Of a DNA stretch of 64,000 nucleotides, positions 16,034-25,944 are shown piece by piece. The notes beneath the pieces were generated by a model that saw only the letters and a list, made by a program, of their open reading frames with translations, did not search any database and was not told the DNA's origin. The stretch is from Paenibacillus xylaniclasticus (GTDB lineage: Bacteria; Bacillota; Bacilli; Paenibacillales; Paenibacillaceae). Made by a program: the position numbers and the translations under genes. The stretch's first letter is position 1; each line of letters begins with the position of its first letter. Where the stretch lies: contig NZ_BIML01000002.1 of NCBI RefSeq assembly GCF_004001065.1, forward strand, positions 186,001 to 250,000. The letters run 5' to 3'.

Positions 16034-17230
16034 TCAGCTGAACAGACCTCTGCCCGTCCGTTTCATCAGCGTCCACCAGCTTGCCTTCTTCACTGTAATC
16101 GGGGATTGCACTTCGAACTCCGCTAATTGCTGATCCCCTTGATAAACGACAATTCGGCCGATTGTATCCCCGATCTTGACTGGAGCTTTGATTGGCTTGT
16201 TCAGCTGCAGCTCGTGCCGAATATCGCCCTTCGAGGCACCTTTGCGCATGAGCACGCTGTATGGGTGCGTCGCCTTCAGCTCCAGCTTAGCCACTTGCCC
16301 CTTCTCAACCGGAACGGTGCCGATCGGGTCGCCCTGCTTGAATATCGAATAATTCGTATAGGAAGCGAACGAATAATCGAGCATCGAAGCCACTTCCGCG
16401 TTGCGTGTCTTCGTATTCGGCTCGCCCATTACAACTGCAATTACGCGCAGTCCATCGCGGCGCGCTGTTGCGGACAAACAGAACTTGGCCTCATTCGTAA
16501 AGCCCGTTTTCAAACCGTCAGCACCGCTGTAAAACCGTACAAGCTTATTCGTATTCACGAGCCAGAACGGCTTGTCGCTTGTTTTGCGCAAGTAATCCTG
16601 ATACAGCCCTGTATACTTCGTAATTTCTGTATGCTTGAGAAGTTCCTTCGACATCACGGCGATGTCATGAGCCGAAGTGTAATGGTCGGGTGCCGGAAGT
16701 CCATTGCAATTAGCGAAATGCGTATCGTTCATGCCGATCTGCTTCGCCTTCTCATTCATCATCGTCACGAACTGTGCCTCTGAGCCTGCAATCTTCTCTG
16801 CCATCGCAACAGAAGCATCGTTGCCTGAAGCGAGCGCAATGCCTTTAATCATCTCATCAACAGTCATTTCCTCGCCTGGCTCAAGAAAAATTTGCGAGCC
16901 TCCCATCGACGCCGCATATTCGCTTGCTACCACTTTGTCGGTCAGCTTCAGACGTCCGTCGTCAAGTGCTTCCATAATGAGCAGCAGCGTCATGATTTTC
17001 GTAATGCTTGCCGGAGGCAGCTTATCGTGACTGTTTTTATCGAATATTACCGTTCCGCTATCCGCATCCATCAGAATGGCCGAACGAGCAGACGGTGCCA
17101 AGTTCACAGCCGGCGAGGCTGCTTTCTGCTTAGCCGCTTCCGGCTCTGCCGCTGTAGCGGTGACGGCCGGTACCATTAGCATGAGCGCCATGGAGCATAC
17201 GATAAATTTGGTACAGATGGACTTGAACAA
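16034..17230 (-). CDS. dacF: D-alanyl-D-alanine carboxypeptidase DacF
   Basis: A 398-residue penicillin-binding protein of the low-molecular-weight class, trimming cross-links in spore peptidoglycan. It has a Sec signal peptide (FIVCSMALMLMVPAVTATAAE), the Ser75-x-x-Lys78 motif (SITK), the second motif in ASGNDAS and KTG in GLKTGFTNEA; the C-terminal domain ends in an amphipathic helix (SWWTLMKRTGRGLFS) for membrane attachment. The start is TTG at 17230 with AGGAGGG upstream. The position just before spoIIAA is as in B. subtilis, where dacF is expressed in the forespore. Confidence 0.94.
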   Translation of the reverse strand: MFKSICTKFIVCSMALMLMVPAVTATAAEPEAAKQKAASPAVNLAPSARSAILMDADSGTVIFDKNSHDKLPPASITKIMTLLLIMEALDDGRLKLTDKVVASEYAASMGGSQIFLEPGEEMTVDEMIKGIALASGNDASVAMAEKIAGSEAQFVTMMNEKAKQIGMNDTHFANCNGLPAPDHYTSAHDIAVMSKELLKHTEITKYTGLYQDYLRKTSDKPFWLVNTNKLVRFYSGADGLKTGFTNEAKFCLSATARRDGLRVIAVVMGEPNTKTRNAEVASMLDYSFASYTNYSIFKQGDPIGTVPVEKGQVAKLELKATHPYSVLMRKGASKGDIRHELQLNKPIKAPVKIGDTIGRIVVYQGDQQLAEFEVQSPITVKKASWWTLMKRTGRGLFS

Positions 17231-17397
17231 GAACGTTCCCTCCTAAAGCTTGATACGGCCTCGTTCTGCCTCAGCCGAAACGAAATAACGATACGTTTCT
17301 AGCCGTTGTTGTTCAGCACGAAACAGACGGCGGCCATCTTTTTCCTTTACATTATGGACAGCACCGAAGCAAATTATTCCAGAAAGCAACAAGCCAT

Positions 17398-17437
17398 AAA
17401 AAAAGACGATACTGGATCAAATCAAGTATCGCCCGTC
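17398..17437 (-). terminator. Terminator after pyrimidine-nucleoside phosphorylase
   Basis: GCGATACT and AGTATCGT form a stem with an 11-nt loop, followed by seven T residues on the minus strand, directly after the pdp stop. It separates nucleoside catabolism from dacF. Confidence 0.8.
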
Positions 17438-17441
17438 AATA

Positions 17442-18773
17442 TTACCCAAGCCGAACGCTGCCCTCTGCCGTCACGACCGACAGCAATAGCGGCCTTAGCT
17501 TCGGCTGCTCTCGCCCTATCTTATAAGCTTCACGCGTTTCGTTCGCGATTGCATCGATGTCGACTGCTCCACGGCGAACATGCAGCTCAGCCAGCGTCTC
17601 ACCTGCCCGTACAGGGTCGCCAACCTTCTTCTTCAGCGTAATCCCTACCGCATAGTCGATCGGATCGTCCTTGGCCGCTCGACCTGCTCCAAGCTTCATT
17701 GCCGCAACACCGAGCTGCTCCGCTTGAATCGCCGTTACCCATCCGTCCTCCGCCGCTGTAACTGCAATCTCCGCTTCAGCCTGCGGCAACCGTTCCGGAT
17801 CGTCGATCACGGACGGATCGCCGCCCTGTGCGGCGACGAATGCTCGAAATTTCGCTAATGCGGCGCCAGACCGAAGCGCTTCCTCGAGCAGAACGTTCGC
17901 TTCCTTGATCGTCGCAGTTCGTCCCGTCAATACGGCCATATGAGCAGCAAGCGTCAAGCACAGCTGCTCCAAATCTTTCGGCCCCTCTCCGCGCAGCGTC
18001 AAGACCGCTTCCTTCACTTCCAATGCATTTCCAATCGCAAACCCTAGCGGCTGATCCATATCGCTAATAATGGCAGCCGTCTTCCGGCCGACCTCCGTTC
18101 CGATGTCAACCATTGCTTGGGCCAGCTGCTCCGAGTCCTCAAGCGATTTCATAAAGGCACCGCTGCCCGTCTTGACGTCGAGCACAATCGCATCTGCTCC
18201 CGCCGCAATCTTCTTAGACATGACAGAGCTGGCAATCAGCGGAATCGACTCTACAGTCGCCGTAACGTCGCGGAGCGCATACAGCTTCTTGTCTGCTGGC
18301 GTTAAATTGCCGCTCTGACCGACGACTGCAATGCCAATCTCGTTCACTTGATCGAAGAAGGCTTCGCGCGCAAGCTCCGTACGCAGCCCCGGAATCGATT
18401 CCAGCTTATCGATTGTTCCTCCCGTGTGACCAAGCCCTTTTCCCGACATCTTCGCGACAGGTACCCCAATGGCTGCGACAAGCGGAGCGACAATTAGCGT
18501 CGTCTTATCTCCTACGCCCCCGGTACTATGCTTGTCCGCTTTCATGCCGCGAATCGGGCTTAGATCAACCGTATCACCCGAATAGGCCATCGCCATCGTC
18601 AAATCCGCTGTTTCTTTCTTCGTCATTCCTTGAAAGTATACGGCCATCGCCCAAGCTGACATTTGATAATCGGGAATTTCGCCCTTGCAATATCCGTTTA
18701 TGAGAAAAACGATTTCGTCATAGGACAACGTACTGCCATTTCGCTTCTTCTGTATGAGATCAACCGCACGCAA
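17442..18773 (-). CDS. pdp: Pyrimidine-nucleoside phosphorylase
   Basis: A 443-residue enzyme that splits uridine, deoxyuridine or thymidine into base and (deoxy)ribose-1-phosphate. The family signature [17 protein letters not shown] and the N-terminal [31 protein letters not shown] and [25 protein letters not shown] are present. The start is TTG at 18773. Its SD, GAGGAGGAA, is formed by the last codons of the Spo0E-like gene, so the two are linked in translation. It stands with punA and deoB in a nucleoside salvage group. Confidence 0.95.
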   Translation of the reverse strand: MRAVDLIQKKRNGSTLSYDEIVFLINGYCKGEIPDYQMSAWAMAVYFQGMTKKETADLTMAMAYSGDTVDLSPIRGMKADKHSTGGVGDKTTLIVAPLVAAIGVPVAKMSGKGLGHTGGTIDKLESIPGLRTELAREAFFDQVNEIGIAVVGQSGNLTPADKKLYALRDVTATVESIPLIASSVMSKKIAAGADAIVLDVKTGSGAFMKSLEDSEQLAQAMVDIGTEVGRKTAAIISDMDQPLGFAIGNALEVKEAVLTLRGEGPKDLEQLCLTLAAHMAVLTGRTATIKEANVLLEEALRSGAALAKFRAFVAAQGGDPSVIDDPERLPQAEAEIAVTAAEDGWVTAIQAEQLGVAAMKLGAGRAAKDDPIDYAVGITLKKKVGDPVRAGETLAELHVRRGAVDIDAIANETREAYKIGREQPKLRPLLLSVVTAEGSVRLG

Positions 18774-18779
18774 AAGCTT

Positions 18780-18974
18780 TTATTCCTCCTCGGTCGATGA
18801 TTTTATTTGGCTTCGACAGCGATTGTGCTGCTCTGTCTGCGCCTTTACGATTAAGGTATCGAGCATTTGACTCAAAAATAATACTTCACGATGTTGAAAA
18901 GTTTGACGATTAATCACAGCATCAACCATAATGCCGCGCAATTCCTCTACTCGTGTATTCAATGAATTATTCAT
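18780..18974 (-). CDS. Spo0E-like aspartyl-phosphate phosphatase
   Basis: A 64-residue protein of the Spo0E family, whose members remove the phosphate from Spo0A and delay sporulation. The two helices and the core motif are visible: VEELRGIMVDAVI, then FLSQMLDTLI, matching the SQxLD signature. The ATG at 18974 has GGAG at workable spacing; the ATG at 18992 lacks an SD. It lies immediately before pdp, whose SD is inside this gene's 3' end. Function follows from the family; activity is inferred. Confidence 0.8.
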   Translation of the reverse strand: MNNSLNTRVEELRGIMVDAVINRQTFQHREVLFLSQMLDTLIVKAQTEQHNRCRSQIKSSTEEE

Positions 18975-19084
18975 CTTCTCCACTCCACTCATATAATCAT
19001 GGACTATTGTACGTCTTGTACAAACGTAAAGTCTGTCAAATTGAGTCGGTGAAGTAAAATTTTTTAACCGACAAATAGTGACGG

Positions 19085-19924
19085 CTAGAGCTTCGGCACA
19101 ACCTCCGACACGAGCCTCAGGAACCGAGATTTGACTCGTTCTGTCGTCTCGATGACTTCCGTATGGGACAATGGCTGGTCCAAAATGCCGGATGCCATGT
19201 TACTAATGCACGAAATACCGAGCACTTCGATCTTGCAATGCCGTGCAGCTATGACTTCAGCCACAGTCGACATGCCAACCGCATCCGCTCCGAGAATTCT
19301 CATCATCCGAATTTCTGCCGGCGTCTCATACGACGGTCCCAACACGCCGATGTAGACTCCTTCTCGCAGCTCGAACCCATTCTCCCGGGCTGTTTCATGC
19401 GCCAGTGTGCGAAGCCTGCGGCTGTACGCCTCCGACATGTCGGGGAATCGATCGCCGAAGCGCTGCTCGTTCGGACCGATCAGCGGATTGCGTCCCGTCA
19501 GATTAATATGATCGGAGATAAGCATCAAATCTCCCGGCTCGTAGCTGGTGTTAATGCCTCCCGCCGCATTCGTCACCACGAGCTTCGTAACGCCCAGCTC
19601 GCGCATGACGCGAACCGGGAAGCTTGTCAGCTCCGGACCATAGCCTTCATACATGTGAAACCGGCCCTTCATCATGACGACCGGACGACCGCTTAAGCGG
19701 CCGATCAGCAGCTCACCGGCATGTCCTTCAACTGTCGATACCGGAAAATGTGGAATTTGTTCATAGGCAATCGTCGTGACATCCGTCAGATGATCGCCCA
19801 GAACACCAAGTCCGGAACCGAGAATTAGGCCGATTTCCGGTTTAAGCGAGGTCCGCGCTGTAATATAAGCTGCTGCCTCCTCGTATGCTTTACCTTGTGT
19901 TACATTCCATGATTGATTCGACAT
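19085..19924 (-). CDS. punA: Purine nucleoside phosphorylase (trimeric type)
   Basis: A 279-residue enzyme cleaving guanosine/inosine type nucleosides to base and ribose-1-phosphate. Family signatures: ILGSGLGVLGDHL (phosphate loop), VSTVEGHAGELLIG, MKGRFHMYEGYG, VTNAAGGINTSYEPGDLMLI and GVYIGVLGPSYETPAEIRMMR with VGMSTVAEVIAARH, quoted in pieces. The ATG at 19924 has GAGGAG; an ATG at 19939 is less likely. Together with deoB upstream it converts nucleosides to pentose-5-phosphates, as in the B. subtilis drm-pupG pair. Confidence 0.95.
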   Translation of the reverse strand: MSNQSWNVTQGKAYEEAAAYITARTSLKPEIGLILGSGLGVLGDHLTDVTTIAYEQIPHFPVSTVEGHAGELLIGRLSGRPVVMMKGRFHMYEGYGPELTSFPVRVMRELGVTKLVVTNAAGGINTSYEPGDLMLISDHINLTGRNPLIGPNEQRFGDRFPDMSEAYSRRLRTLAHETARENGFELREGVYIGVLGPSYETPAEIRMMRILGADAVGMSTVAEVIAARHCKIEVLGISCISNMASGILDQPLSHTEVIETTERVKSRFLRLVSEVVPKL

Positions 19925-19964
19925 ATTGCCACTCCTCATCTATATGGATTTCAATTATGCAATG

Positions 19965-21143
19965 TCAATTTAATCGATCTAGCAGGCTCTCGCCGTTGGG
20001 CGGCATCGTTACACCGAAGTTATCCGCAATCGTCGCAGCGACATCTGCGAAAGTCGGGCGAACACCGACCGAGCCTGGCGTGACGAACGCCGGGCTATAT
20101 AAAAACAACGGGACATACTCGCGAGTATGATCGGTGCCAGGATGAGTCGGATCGTTGCCGTGATCGGCAGTTACGATTAGCAGATCACGCGGTCCAAGCC
20201 TCTTCTCCAGCTCCGGAACCGCTCGGTCGAACGCTTCAAGTGCTTTCGCATAGCCAACCGGGTCCCGGCGATGACCATACAGCGAGTCAAAGTCAACCAA
20301 ATTCGTAAACAGCAGCCCTTCAAAGCTCGTCTCCAGCCGGTCGAGCGTCTTGCGGATACCATCCTCGTTGCTCTTCGTCGGCATCGATTCCGTAATGCCC
20401 TCGCCGTCAAAAATGTCGTTAATTTTACCGACGCTGATAACATCGTAACCGTTATCCTTCAGCGCATTGAGCACAGTTGGAGCCGGCGGTTTAAGCGCAT
20501 AATCGTGACGATTCGGCGTACGGACGAATGCTCCTGGCGAACCGACGTAAGGTCTGGCAATAACACGGCCGACCGCATATCGCTCATCCATCGTCAGCCT
20601 ACGTGCAATCTCACATGCACGGTACAGCTCTTCAAGAGGGATTATGTCTTCGTGCGCTGCAATTTGAAATACACTGTCTGCCGACGTATACACAATCCAA
20701 GCACCTGTACGCATCTGTTCCTCGCCAAGCTCGTCAAGAATCTCAGTCCCGCTCGCTGGCTTATTGCCGAGCACCCGGCGACCCGTCCGCTCCTCGAAAG
20801 CCGTGATCAGCTCATCCGGAAATCCGCTGGGGAACGTCTGGAAAGGAATCGTCACCCGAAGTCCCGCGATTTCCCAATGCCCCGTCATCGTATCTTTGCC
20901 GACGGATGCTTCTGACATTTTGCCGTAATAGGCTGCCGGTTGATCTTTACTTGGCTGCCATCCTGGCAGCTCGGCGATTCGATCGAGCCCCCACCGTCTC
21001 AGCTGCGACAGCTTCATATCGGGCACTTCCCGAATAATATGACCCAGCGTGTGGGAACCAGTATCACCGAACGATGCGGCGTCCGGAAGCTCTCCTATAC
21101 CGACACTATCTAGCACAATAAGCGCAATGCGTTGAAACCGCAT
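19965..21143 (-). CDS. deoB: Phosphopentomutase
   Basis: A 392-residue alkaline-phosphatase-superfamily enzyme that interconverts (deoxy)ribose-1-phosphate and 5-phosphate, feeding nucleoside sugars into central metabolism. It has the metal site [16 protein letters not shown], the active-site region [14 protein letters not shown] and the C-terminal [24 protein letters not shown] follows AAGGAGGG. It lies between xerD and punA as in B. subtilis (drm). Confidence 0.96.
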   Translation of the reverse strand: MRFQRIALIVLDSVGIGELPDAASFGDTGSHTLGHIIREVPDMKLSQLRRWGLDRIAELPGWQPSKDQPAAYYGKMSEASVGKDTMTGHWEIAGLRVTIPFQTFPSGFPDELITAFEERTGRRVLGNKPASGTEILDELGEEQMRTGAWIVYTSADSVFQIAAHEDIIPLEELYRACEIARRLTMDERYAVGRVIARPYVGSPGAFVRTPNRHDYALKPPAPTVLNALKDNGYDVISVGKINDIFDGEGITESMPTKSNEDGIRKTLDRLETSFEGLLFTNLVDFDSLYGHRRDPVGYAKALEAFDRAVPELEKRLGPRDLLIVTADHGNDPTHPGTDHTREYVPLFLYSPAFVTPGSVGVRPTFADVAATIADNFGVTMPPNGESLLDRLN

Positions 21144-21194
21144 GCGGCATTCCCTCCTTCTTCCCTGACCGGTAATCGGCAGGAGCTGAGCGTA

Positions 21195-22085
21195 TTACCT
21201 CGCTCTTGGATGTGTCCGCTCATACACTTCTTTTATGCGAGATTTCGTTAATTGAACGTATTTTTGTGTAGCTGCCAGACCGGCATGTCCCATCATTTCC
21301 TGTACGGATCGGACATCAGCGCCATTCTCCAGCAGATGAGCGGCGAACGAGTGCCTAAGCGAATGCGGCGTCAATTCGCCGTCGAAGCCGGCAGAAGACG
21401 CATATTTTTTGACGATTTTCCACACGCCCTGCCGCGTCATTCGCTCTCCTCTGCGATTCACGAACAAAGCCTGCTCCTCCTGCTTGCCTCGCAGCATCGT
21501 CTTCCGTCCTGACGACAAATAAGCCGCAATGGCTTCAGCTGCCGAACGGCCGAACGGTACGATCCGCTCTTTGCTGCCGGCTTGCAGCCGGATGAAGCCG
21601 AGCCCCGCATGGACATCCTCTACATTCAGCGCGATCACTTCCGATACCCGAATGCCGCATGCATACATCGTCTCTAGAATCGCTGCATCGCGAGTGCCGG
21701 CAGCTTCCGTCTTATTCGGAGCGGCAAGCAGCCGTTCGACTTGCTCAGTCGACAGAATACTCGGAGGCGGGCTTATCGACTTAGGAGCATCCATGTCTGT
21801 TGTTGGATCATGATCTACTACATGCTTGTCCAGCAAGTAACGGAAAAAGGCGCGAAGCGACACCCGGTAGCGGGACAAGGACGCATTCTTACGGCCATCC
21901 TGCCTAAGGACCAGCCAGTAGCGCGCCATATGATGCTTCATGACCTGATTCGGCCGATCTAACCCAAGCTCTGCCGCAAACCGGATAAAATGCCGCAAAT
22001 CCCGTTCGTAAGAAGCAAGCGTGTTGTCGGATAGCGACCGCTCCACTGACATTTCCTGCAGAAACGATTGTAATTCCGTTTCCAT
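21195..22085 (-). CDS. xerD: Tyrosine recombinase XerD
   Basis: A 296-residue site-specific recombinase that, with XerC, resolves chromosome dimers at dif. The N-terminal core-binding domain (SDNTLASYERDLRHF) is followed by the catalytic domain with Arg in ACGIRVSEV, Lys in AGSKERIVPFG, HSLRHSFAAHLL (His and Arg), MMGHAGLAATQKYVQL (second His and the Tyr nucleophile). Synteny (yqzK-xerD-deoB) shows this is the housekeeping enzyme and not a phage integrase. ATG has AAAGGAAAG upstream. Confidence 0.95.
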   Translation of the reverse strand: METELQSFLQEMSVERSLSDNTLASYERDLRHFIRFAAELGLDRPNQVMKHHMARYWLVLRQDGRKNASLSRYRVSLRAFFRYLLDKHVVDHDPTTDMDAPKSISPPPSILSTEQVERLLAAPNKTEAAGTRDAAILETMYACGIRVSEVIALNVEDVHAGLGFIRLQAGSKERIVPFGRSAAEAIAAYLSSGRKTMLRGKQEEQALFVNRRGERMTRQGVWKIVKKYASSAGFDGELTPHSLRHSFAAHLLENGADVRSVQEMMGHAGLAATQKYVQLTKSRIKEVYERTHPRAR

Positions 22086-22239
22086 GACCAGCTTTCCTTT
22101 CTGCAGTCGAATGACGTGCTCTTACTTATTCCACAATCTACGTGCGATTTCCTGCCTCTCATTGGCGCTTCTCGTCATACAGCTGCGGATTTGCACGAAT
22201 GATCAACGCCGTTAACGATGTCTACAGTCCCCCTTGATC

Positions 22240-22473
22240 CTATTCTCCGTACCAATAGAACCAGCGAAGACGGTCTCCCATCGAACCGCCCTCCGGCGGT
22301 GAATAAATCGGACCGTTCACTTTCACTGCACTCCCCTGCGGTTCGCGGTAAGGATCGAGCGGGGCAACGACGCTCATCAACCAACGATAACCTCCGGAAG
22401 CTGCGAGCGTAAGCATGACGAATAGAACGATGAATAACAGTCTTCCAAGCCATATACGCAACGACAATACCAT
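22240..22473 (-). CDS. DUF4227 family protein (YqzK-like)
   Basis: A 77-residue protein with one N-terminal membrane segment (LGRLLFIVLFVMLTLAASGGY) and a short outer or inner tail with YREPQGSAVKVN and DRLRWFYWYGE, matching the YqzK/DUF4227 family. Its place between fur and xerD is the one held by yqzK in B. subtilis, though here ald and a subtilisin gene are inserted between it and fur. The ATG has GAGGGTG. Function unknown. Confidence 0.8.
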   Translation of the reverse strand: MVLSLRIWLGRLLFIVLFVMLTLAASGGYRWLMSVVAPLDPYREPQGSAVKVNGPIYSPPEGGSMGDRLRWFYWYGE

Positions 22474-22633
22474 AGTTCACCCTCGCTCTCTAACCAAAAT
22501 GCGATAGATCTGCTAATCGCCGCTATAGATTAACGGCAAGTTAATGCTTCATTAACCATTAGCAATCATCCTATTGGTTCACCATATGCAGCGTAGAGAG
22601 TGTTCATTCAAGTTCATAAAGACAACAGAGCAG

Positions 22634-23734
22634 TTAGAAAGCAGTAAACGGCAATCCGACAGCCTCGGCGACCGCTTCGTTCGTAACCGAGCCGTTATGC
22701 GTGTTCACGCCTTTGCGCAGCGACGAATCCTTCATTGCTGCAGCCAAGCCTTGGTCCGCCAGCATCCGAGCATATGGCAGCGTCACATTCGTCAGCGCAA
22801 GCGTTGAGGTGCGTGGAACGGCGCCGGGAATATTAGCTACCGCGTAATGAATGACGCCATGCTTCACGTAGACCGGATTTTCATGCGTAGTCGGTCGATC
22901 AACCGTCGCAATCGAGCCGCCTTGGTCGACAGCGACATCAATAATGACGGTCCCTTTCTTCATCGACCTCACCATCTCCTCCGTCACCAGCTGCGGGGCT
23001 CTCGCACCAGGTATGAGCACTGCTCCGATAAGCAGATCAGCCTTGCGGACAGCGGCTGCAATATTTTGCGGATTAGAAGCAAGCGTACGAACCCTTCCCC
23101 CGAACACATCGTCCAGATAACGCATCCTCTCTGCGCTTTTTTCCAACACAACAACGCTTGCCCCCATGCCTAATGCAATTTTGGCCGCATTCGTACCGAC
23201 AATCCCGCCCCCGATAATAACGACATCAGCAGGCGGCACGCCAGGCACACCTCCGAGCAGCACCCCTCTGCCTCCGTAGAACGATTCCAAATACTGCGCC
23301 CCAAGCTGAACGGACATCCGCCCTGCAACCTCACTCATCGGAGTCAGAAGCGGCAGACCGCCCCCTGCAAGCTGGATCGTTTCATAAGCGATGGCGGTAA
23401 CATTGGCAGCTACTAACGCCTTCGTCAGCAGCGGAGCTGCCGCTAAATGCAAGTAAGTAAACAACAGCAGCCCCGGTCGAAAATAATCATATTCGACCGG
23501 AAGCGGCTCTTTAACCTTTATAATCATGTCCGAATTGTTCCATACATCTCGTGCCTTGCCTGCCAATTCCGCACCAGCGGATTCATACTCCTCATCGAGA
23601 AAGCCGCTGCCTTGCCCCGCTCCCCGCTCCACAATAACATGATGGCCCCCGGACTTCAGCAGGCTGGCTCCGGCAGGGGTCAATGCAACGCGCAGCTCAC
23701 TGTTCTTAATCTCCTTAGGTACTCCTATACGCAT
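22634..23734 (-). CDS. ald: Alanine dehydrogenase
   Basis: A 366-residue NAD-dependent enzyme converting alanine to pyruvate and ammonia; in B. subtilis it supports alanine use and sporulation. Catalytic Lys75 (KVKEP) and His96 (TYLHLA) are at the standard positions. The NAD loop is [22 protein letters not shown], read in parts (GGGIVG), and [10 protein letters not shown] is the later catalytic block. ATG follows AAAGGAG. It stands between yqzK and a divergently transcribed subtilisin gene, and is an addition compared with the B. subtilis order here. Confidence 0.96.
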   Translation of the reverse strand: MRIGVPKEIKNSELRVALTPAGASLLKSGGHHVIVERGAGQGSGFLDEEYESAGAELAGKARDVWNNSDMIIKVKEPLPVEYDYFRPGLLLFTYLHLAAAPLLTKALVAANVTAIAYETIQLAGGGLPLLTPMSEVAGRMSVQLGAQYLESFYGGRGVLLGGVPGVPPADVVIIGGGIVGTNAAKIALGMGASVVVLEKSAERMRYLDDVFGGRVRTLASNPQNIAAAVRKADLLIGAVLIPGARAPQLVTEEMVRSMKKGTVIIDVAVDQGGSIATVDRPTTHENPVYVKHGVIHYAVANIPGAVPRTSTLALTNVTLPYARMLADQGLAAAMKDSSLRKGVNTHNGSVTNEAVAEAVGLPFTAF

Positions 23735-23930
23735 GCTCCCACTCCTTTGATATAGACTTCGAGCATTCGCCCCCAGCCGTCCTCGAGCAAGTGGTTACTA
23801 ATAATCGGATGCGAGGCATTTCACCAAAACCTATACACATATTGTATGTCGCTGCAAACGCCCTCGTCAGTCCTCGATGGTACGTTTCTCTCCGGTTTGT
23901 AAAAATATGTACTCTAAGCGGCAGCCGTCC

Positions 23931-23959
23931 ATACGTATCCGATCGCCTACCATACTATA
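23931..23959 (+). promoter_or_regulatory. Putative SigE/SigK promoter of the subtilisin gene
   Basis: CATACTATA at 23951-23959 fits the SigK -10 (CATAnnnTA) and is 7 of 8 to the SigE -10. CCATACG upstream offers the SigK AC with a 16-bp spacer, or a SigE ATA with a slightly long spacer. This suggests mother-cell expression. Confidence 0.45.
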
Positions 23960-24016
23960 GATGTAATCGCAAGCTTATCGTTTACTCTATGCAACGACCG
24001 AAGGAGAGACGTCAAC

Positions 24017-25255
24017 TTGGCCAAAATGCGCTTGGAAAAGCTGTTCGGACATTGCGTCCGCACTTCCGCCGCCAAACATACTACCAGGCACCTCATCGGT
24101 TTTCGTGGTCAAAAATCATATACACGTCTTATCCGATTATTGCAGCGCAAAGGCATCAAGCCGGTCAAAACGCTGCGTTCGAGCCGCGTCATTTGCTGTT
24201 ATGTCGATGCGAAACGGCTGAAAAGCAAGGTTCGTACAGCAGCAGCCGTCGCTGGCGTTAAATTCATTGAGAAGGACGCGCGTGTACGTGCACATGCTTT
24301 GACATCTGGCAAAAATCGAATGGGACGGGTTCGGAGCACTGCCGATTGTCCGGATAATGCACCTTGGAACGTCTGCCGAATACTTGCGCCTGCCGCATGG
24401 CAACGTACGGACGGCAGTGGAGTACGGGTCGCTGTAATTGATACCGGAATTGCGAAGCATAACAACCTGGCGATCTCGGGCGGCATCAACACGGCAACCG
24501 GTGGCTCTTATTACGACGATAACGGACATGGCACCCATGTAGCCGGCATAATTGCTGCCTCTGGAGCTAACGGTATGCAAATCGGCGTTGCTCCCAAAGT
24601 AAGCCTATACTCCGTCAAGGCGCTGGACAAAGAGGGACTCGGCTACATCTCTGATATCATTCAAGGCATTAACTGGTGTATCGACAATAATATCCAGGTC
24701 ATCAATATGAGCTTCGGATTAATGCCGGGCGAGCAAAGTGCTGCGCTGCAGGAAGCGATTCAGAAGGCGTATAAGAAAGGCATTGTCATCGTAGCGTCTG
24801 CCGGCAACAGCGGTCCTAACAACAGTAGAATCGATGAGCCAGCCAGCTTCCCCGAAGCGATAGCGGTCGCTGCGTCGACCCGCAACGATGAAATCGCATC
24901 TTTCAGCAGCAGAGGTAAAGGTGTCGACATCACCGCACCAGGCTCACTCATCCGATCTACCGTTCTGCATAATGGATATCAGTATATGTCCGGCACAAGT
25001 ATGGCATGCCCTCATGTCGCAGCCGGAGCAGCGCTTCTTCTCGCTGCCGAAGGGAATCTTACGCCGGCTGAAGTAGCGGAGAAGCTGAAAGCATGGTCAA
25101 CAAGCTTGCCCGGTTACAGCGAGCTAGAGCAAGGAGCAGGACTGCTGCAGCTTTCCGAGATCGGGGCAGACAATGCTGCCGCTGTCGTCAACCGTCCAGG
25201 CTCTATGAAGCGCCGGCCGCGCCGGACGGTTAAGAAACGGAAAGCGAAAGCATAA
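24017..25255 (+). CDS. S8 family serine peptidase (subtilisin) without signal peptide
   Basis: A 412-residue subtilase. The catalytic triad is Asp142 (VAVIDTGI), His171 (DDNGHGTHVAG) and Ser328 (MSGTSMACPH), with oxyanion Asn264 (SAGNSGPN). Residues 25-95 look like an I9 inhibitor propeptide (HLIGFRG to VKFIEKDARVRAHA), but there is no hydrophobic signal peptide before it. The last 17 residues are strongly basic (MKRRPRRTVKKRKAKA). The start is TTG at 24017 with AAGGAGAG. A SigE/SigK-like promoter lies upstream, so an intracellular role in the mother cell is possible. It resembles intracellular subtilases such as AprX, but the substrate is unknown. Confidence 0.88.
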   Translation: MAKMRLEKLFGHCVRTSAAKHTTRHLIGFRGQKSYTRLIRLLQRKGIKPVKTLRSSRVICCYVDAKRLKSKVRTAAAVAGVKFIEKDARVRAHALTSGKNRMGRVRSTADCPDNAPWNVCRILAPAAWQRTDGSGVRVAVIDTGIAKHNNLAISGGINTATGGSYYDDNGHGTHVAGIIAASGANGMQIGVAPKVSLYSVKALDKEGLGYISDIIQGINWCIDNNIQVINMSFGLMPGEQSAALQEAIQKAYKKGIVIVASAGNSGPNNSRIDEPASFPEAIAVAASTRNDEIASFSSRGKGVDITAPGSLIRSTVLHNGYQYMSGTSMACPHVAAGAALLLAAEGNLTPAEVAEKLKAWSTSLPGYSELEQGAGLLQLSEIGADNAAAVVNRPGSMKRRPRRTVKKRKAKA

Positions 25256-25314
25256 CCCGATGCACGCATAATTCGAACGCTTCATGCAGCTCTCAATCAT
25301 TCCAACCAGAGCAA

Positions 25315-25358
25315 ATAAAAAAAGGCTGTCCACGCCGATCGGCATGAGGACAGCCTTG
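25315..25358. terminator. Bidirectional terminator between the subtilisin gene and fur
   Basis: A perfect 10-bp stem, AAGGCTGTCC/GGACAGCCTT, lies between the two convergent stops, with a long T tract on the minus strand and GCTTTTGTTT on the plus strand. Confidence 0.85.
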
Positions 25359-25373
25359 CTTTTGTTTAATTTA

Positions 25374-25862
25374 TTATGATGACGATTTGCCGGATTGAGC
25401 CGTTTCGATGCCTGCTGCCTCATTCTTCTCCTGACAGCGGCGGCAGACGCCTTGAAAGTCAAGTCGATGATCGACGACTATAAAACCGAACTCCTGTTCG
25501 AGACGCTCCTCGAGCGGACCCAGCCAATCATCCATAATCTCATCCATCGTACCGCATTGTACGCAGATCAAATGGTGATGATGATGTTTGTTGCTGTCCG
25601 TTCGCAGATCATAGCGGGCAACACCGTCTCCGAAATTCATCTTCTCAACAACGTGCATCTCGCTTAGCAGCTCCAGCGTCCGATATACGGTGGCCAAGCC
25701 AATCTCTGGAGCCTTCTCTTTAACCAACATAAATACATCTTCTGCACTAAGATGGTCTTCCTCGTTCTCCAGCAGCACCCGTACGGTCGCCTCGCGCTGC
25801 GGGGTTAACTTGTAGCCCTGCGATTGCAGCTGCTGTTTAATCTTCTCGATCCGGGCTTCCAT
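25374..25862 (-). CDS. fur: Fur family ferric uptake regulator
   Basis: A 162-residue metal-dependent repressor of iron uptake genes. The N-terminal winged helix includes KLTPQREATVRVLLENEEDHLSAEDVF, seen in parts, and GLATVYRTLELLSE; the metal region has HHHHHLICVQCG, and a second Cys pair is at GVCRRCQ, the structural zinc site. The ATG at 25862 (MEARIEKIKQQL) has a GAGGGGGG SD and matches homologues. Gene order spoIIM-fur is as in B. subtilis. Family could include PerR or Zur, but the position favours Fur. Confidence 0.92.
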   Translation of the reverse strand: MEARIEKIKQQLQSQGYKLTPQREATVRVLLENEEDHLSAEDVFMLVKEKAPEIGLATVYRTLELLSEMHVVEKMNFGDGVARYDLRTDSNKHHHHHLICVQCGTMDEIMDDWLGPLEERLEQEFGFIVVDHRLDFQGVCRRCQEKNEAAGIETAQSGKSSS

Positions 25863-25914
25863 GGTTTCCCCCCTCGCACACCTTATTGCGTCCATTGCCG
25901 GAACATTTGACTTC

Positions 25915-25944
25915 ATTATAGGGGTTAAACACAAATAAAGTCAA
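25915..25944 (-). promoter_or_regulatory. SigA promoter of fur
   Basis: TTGACT, an 18-bp spacer and TATAAT are read on the minus strand, about 55 nt before the fur start. Confidence 0.65.

Noticed and set aside
21195-22085. XerD as a sign of an integrated phage or island
   Set aside because: The order yqzK-xerD-deoB is the housekeeping arrangement and no phage genes or attachment repeats are nearby.
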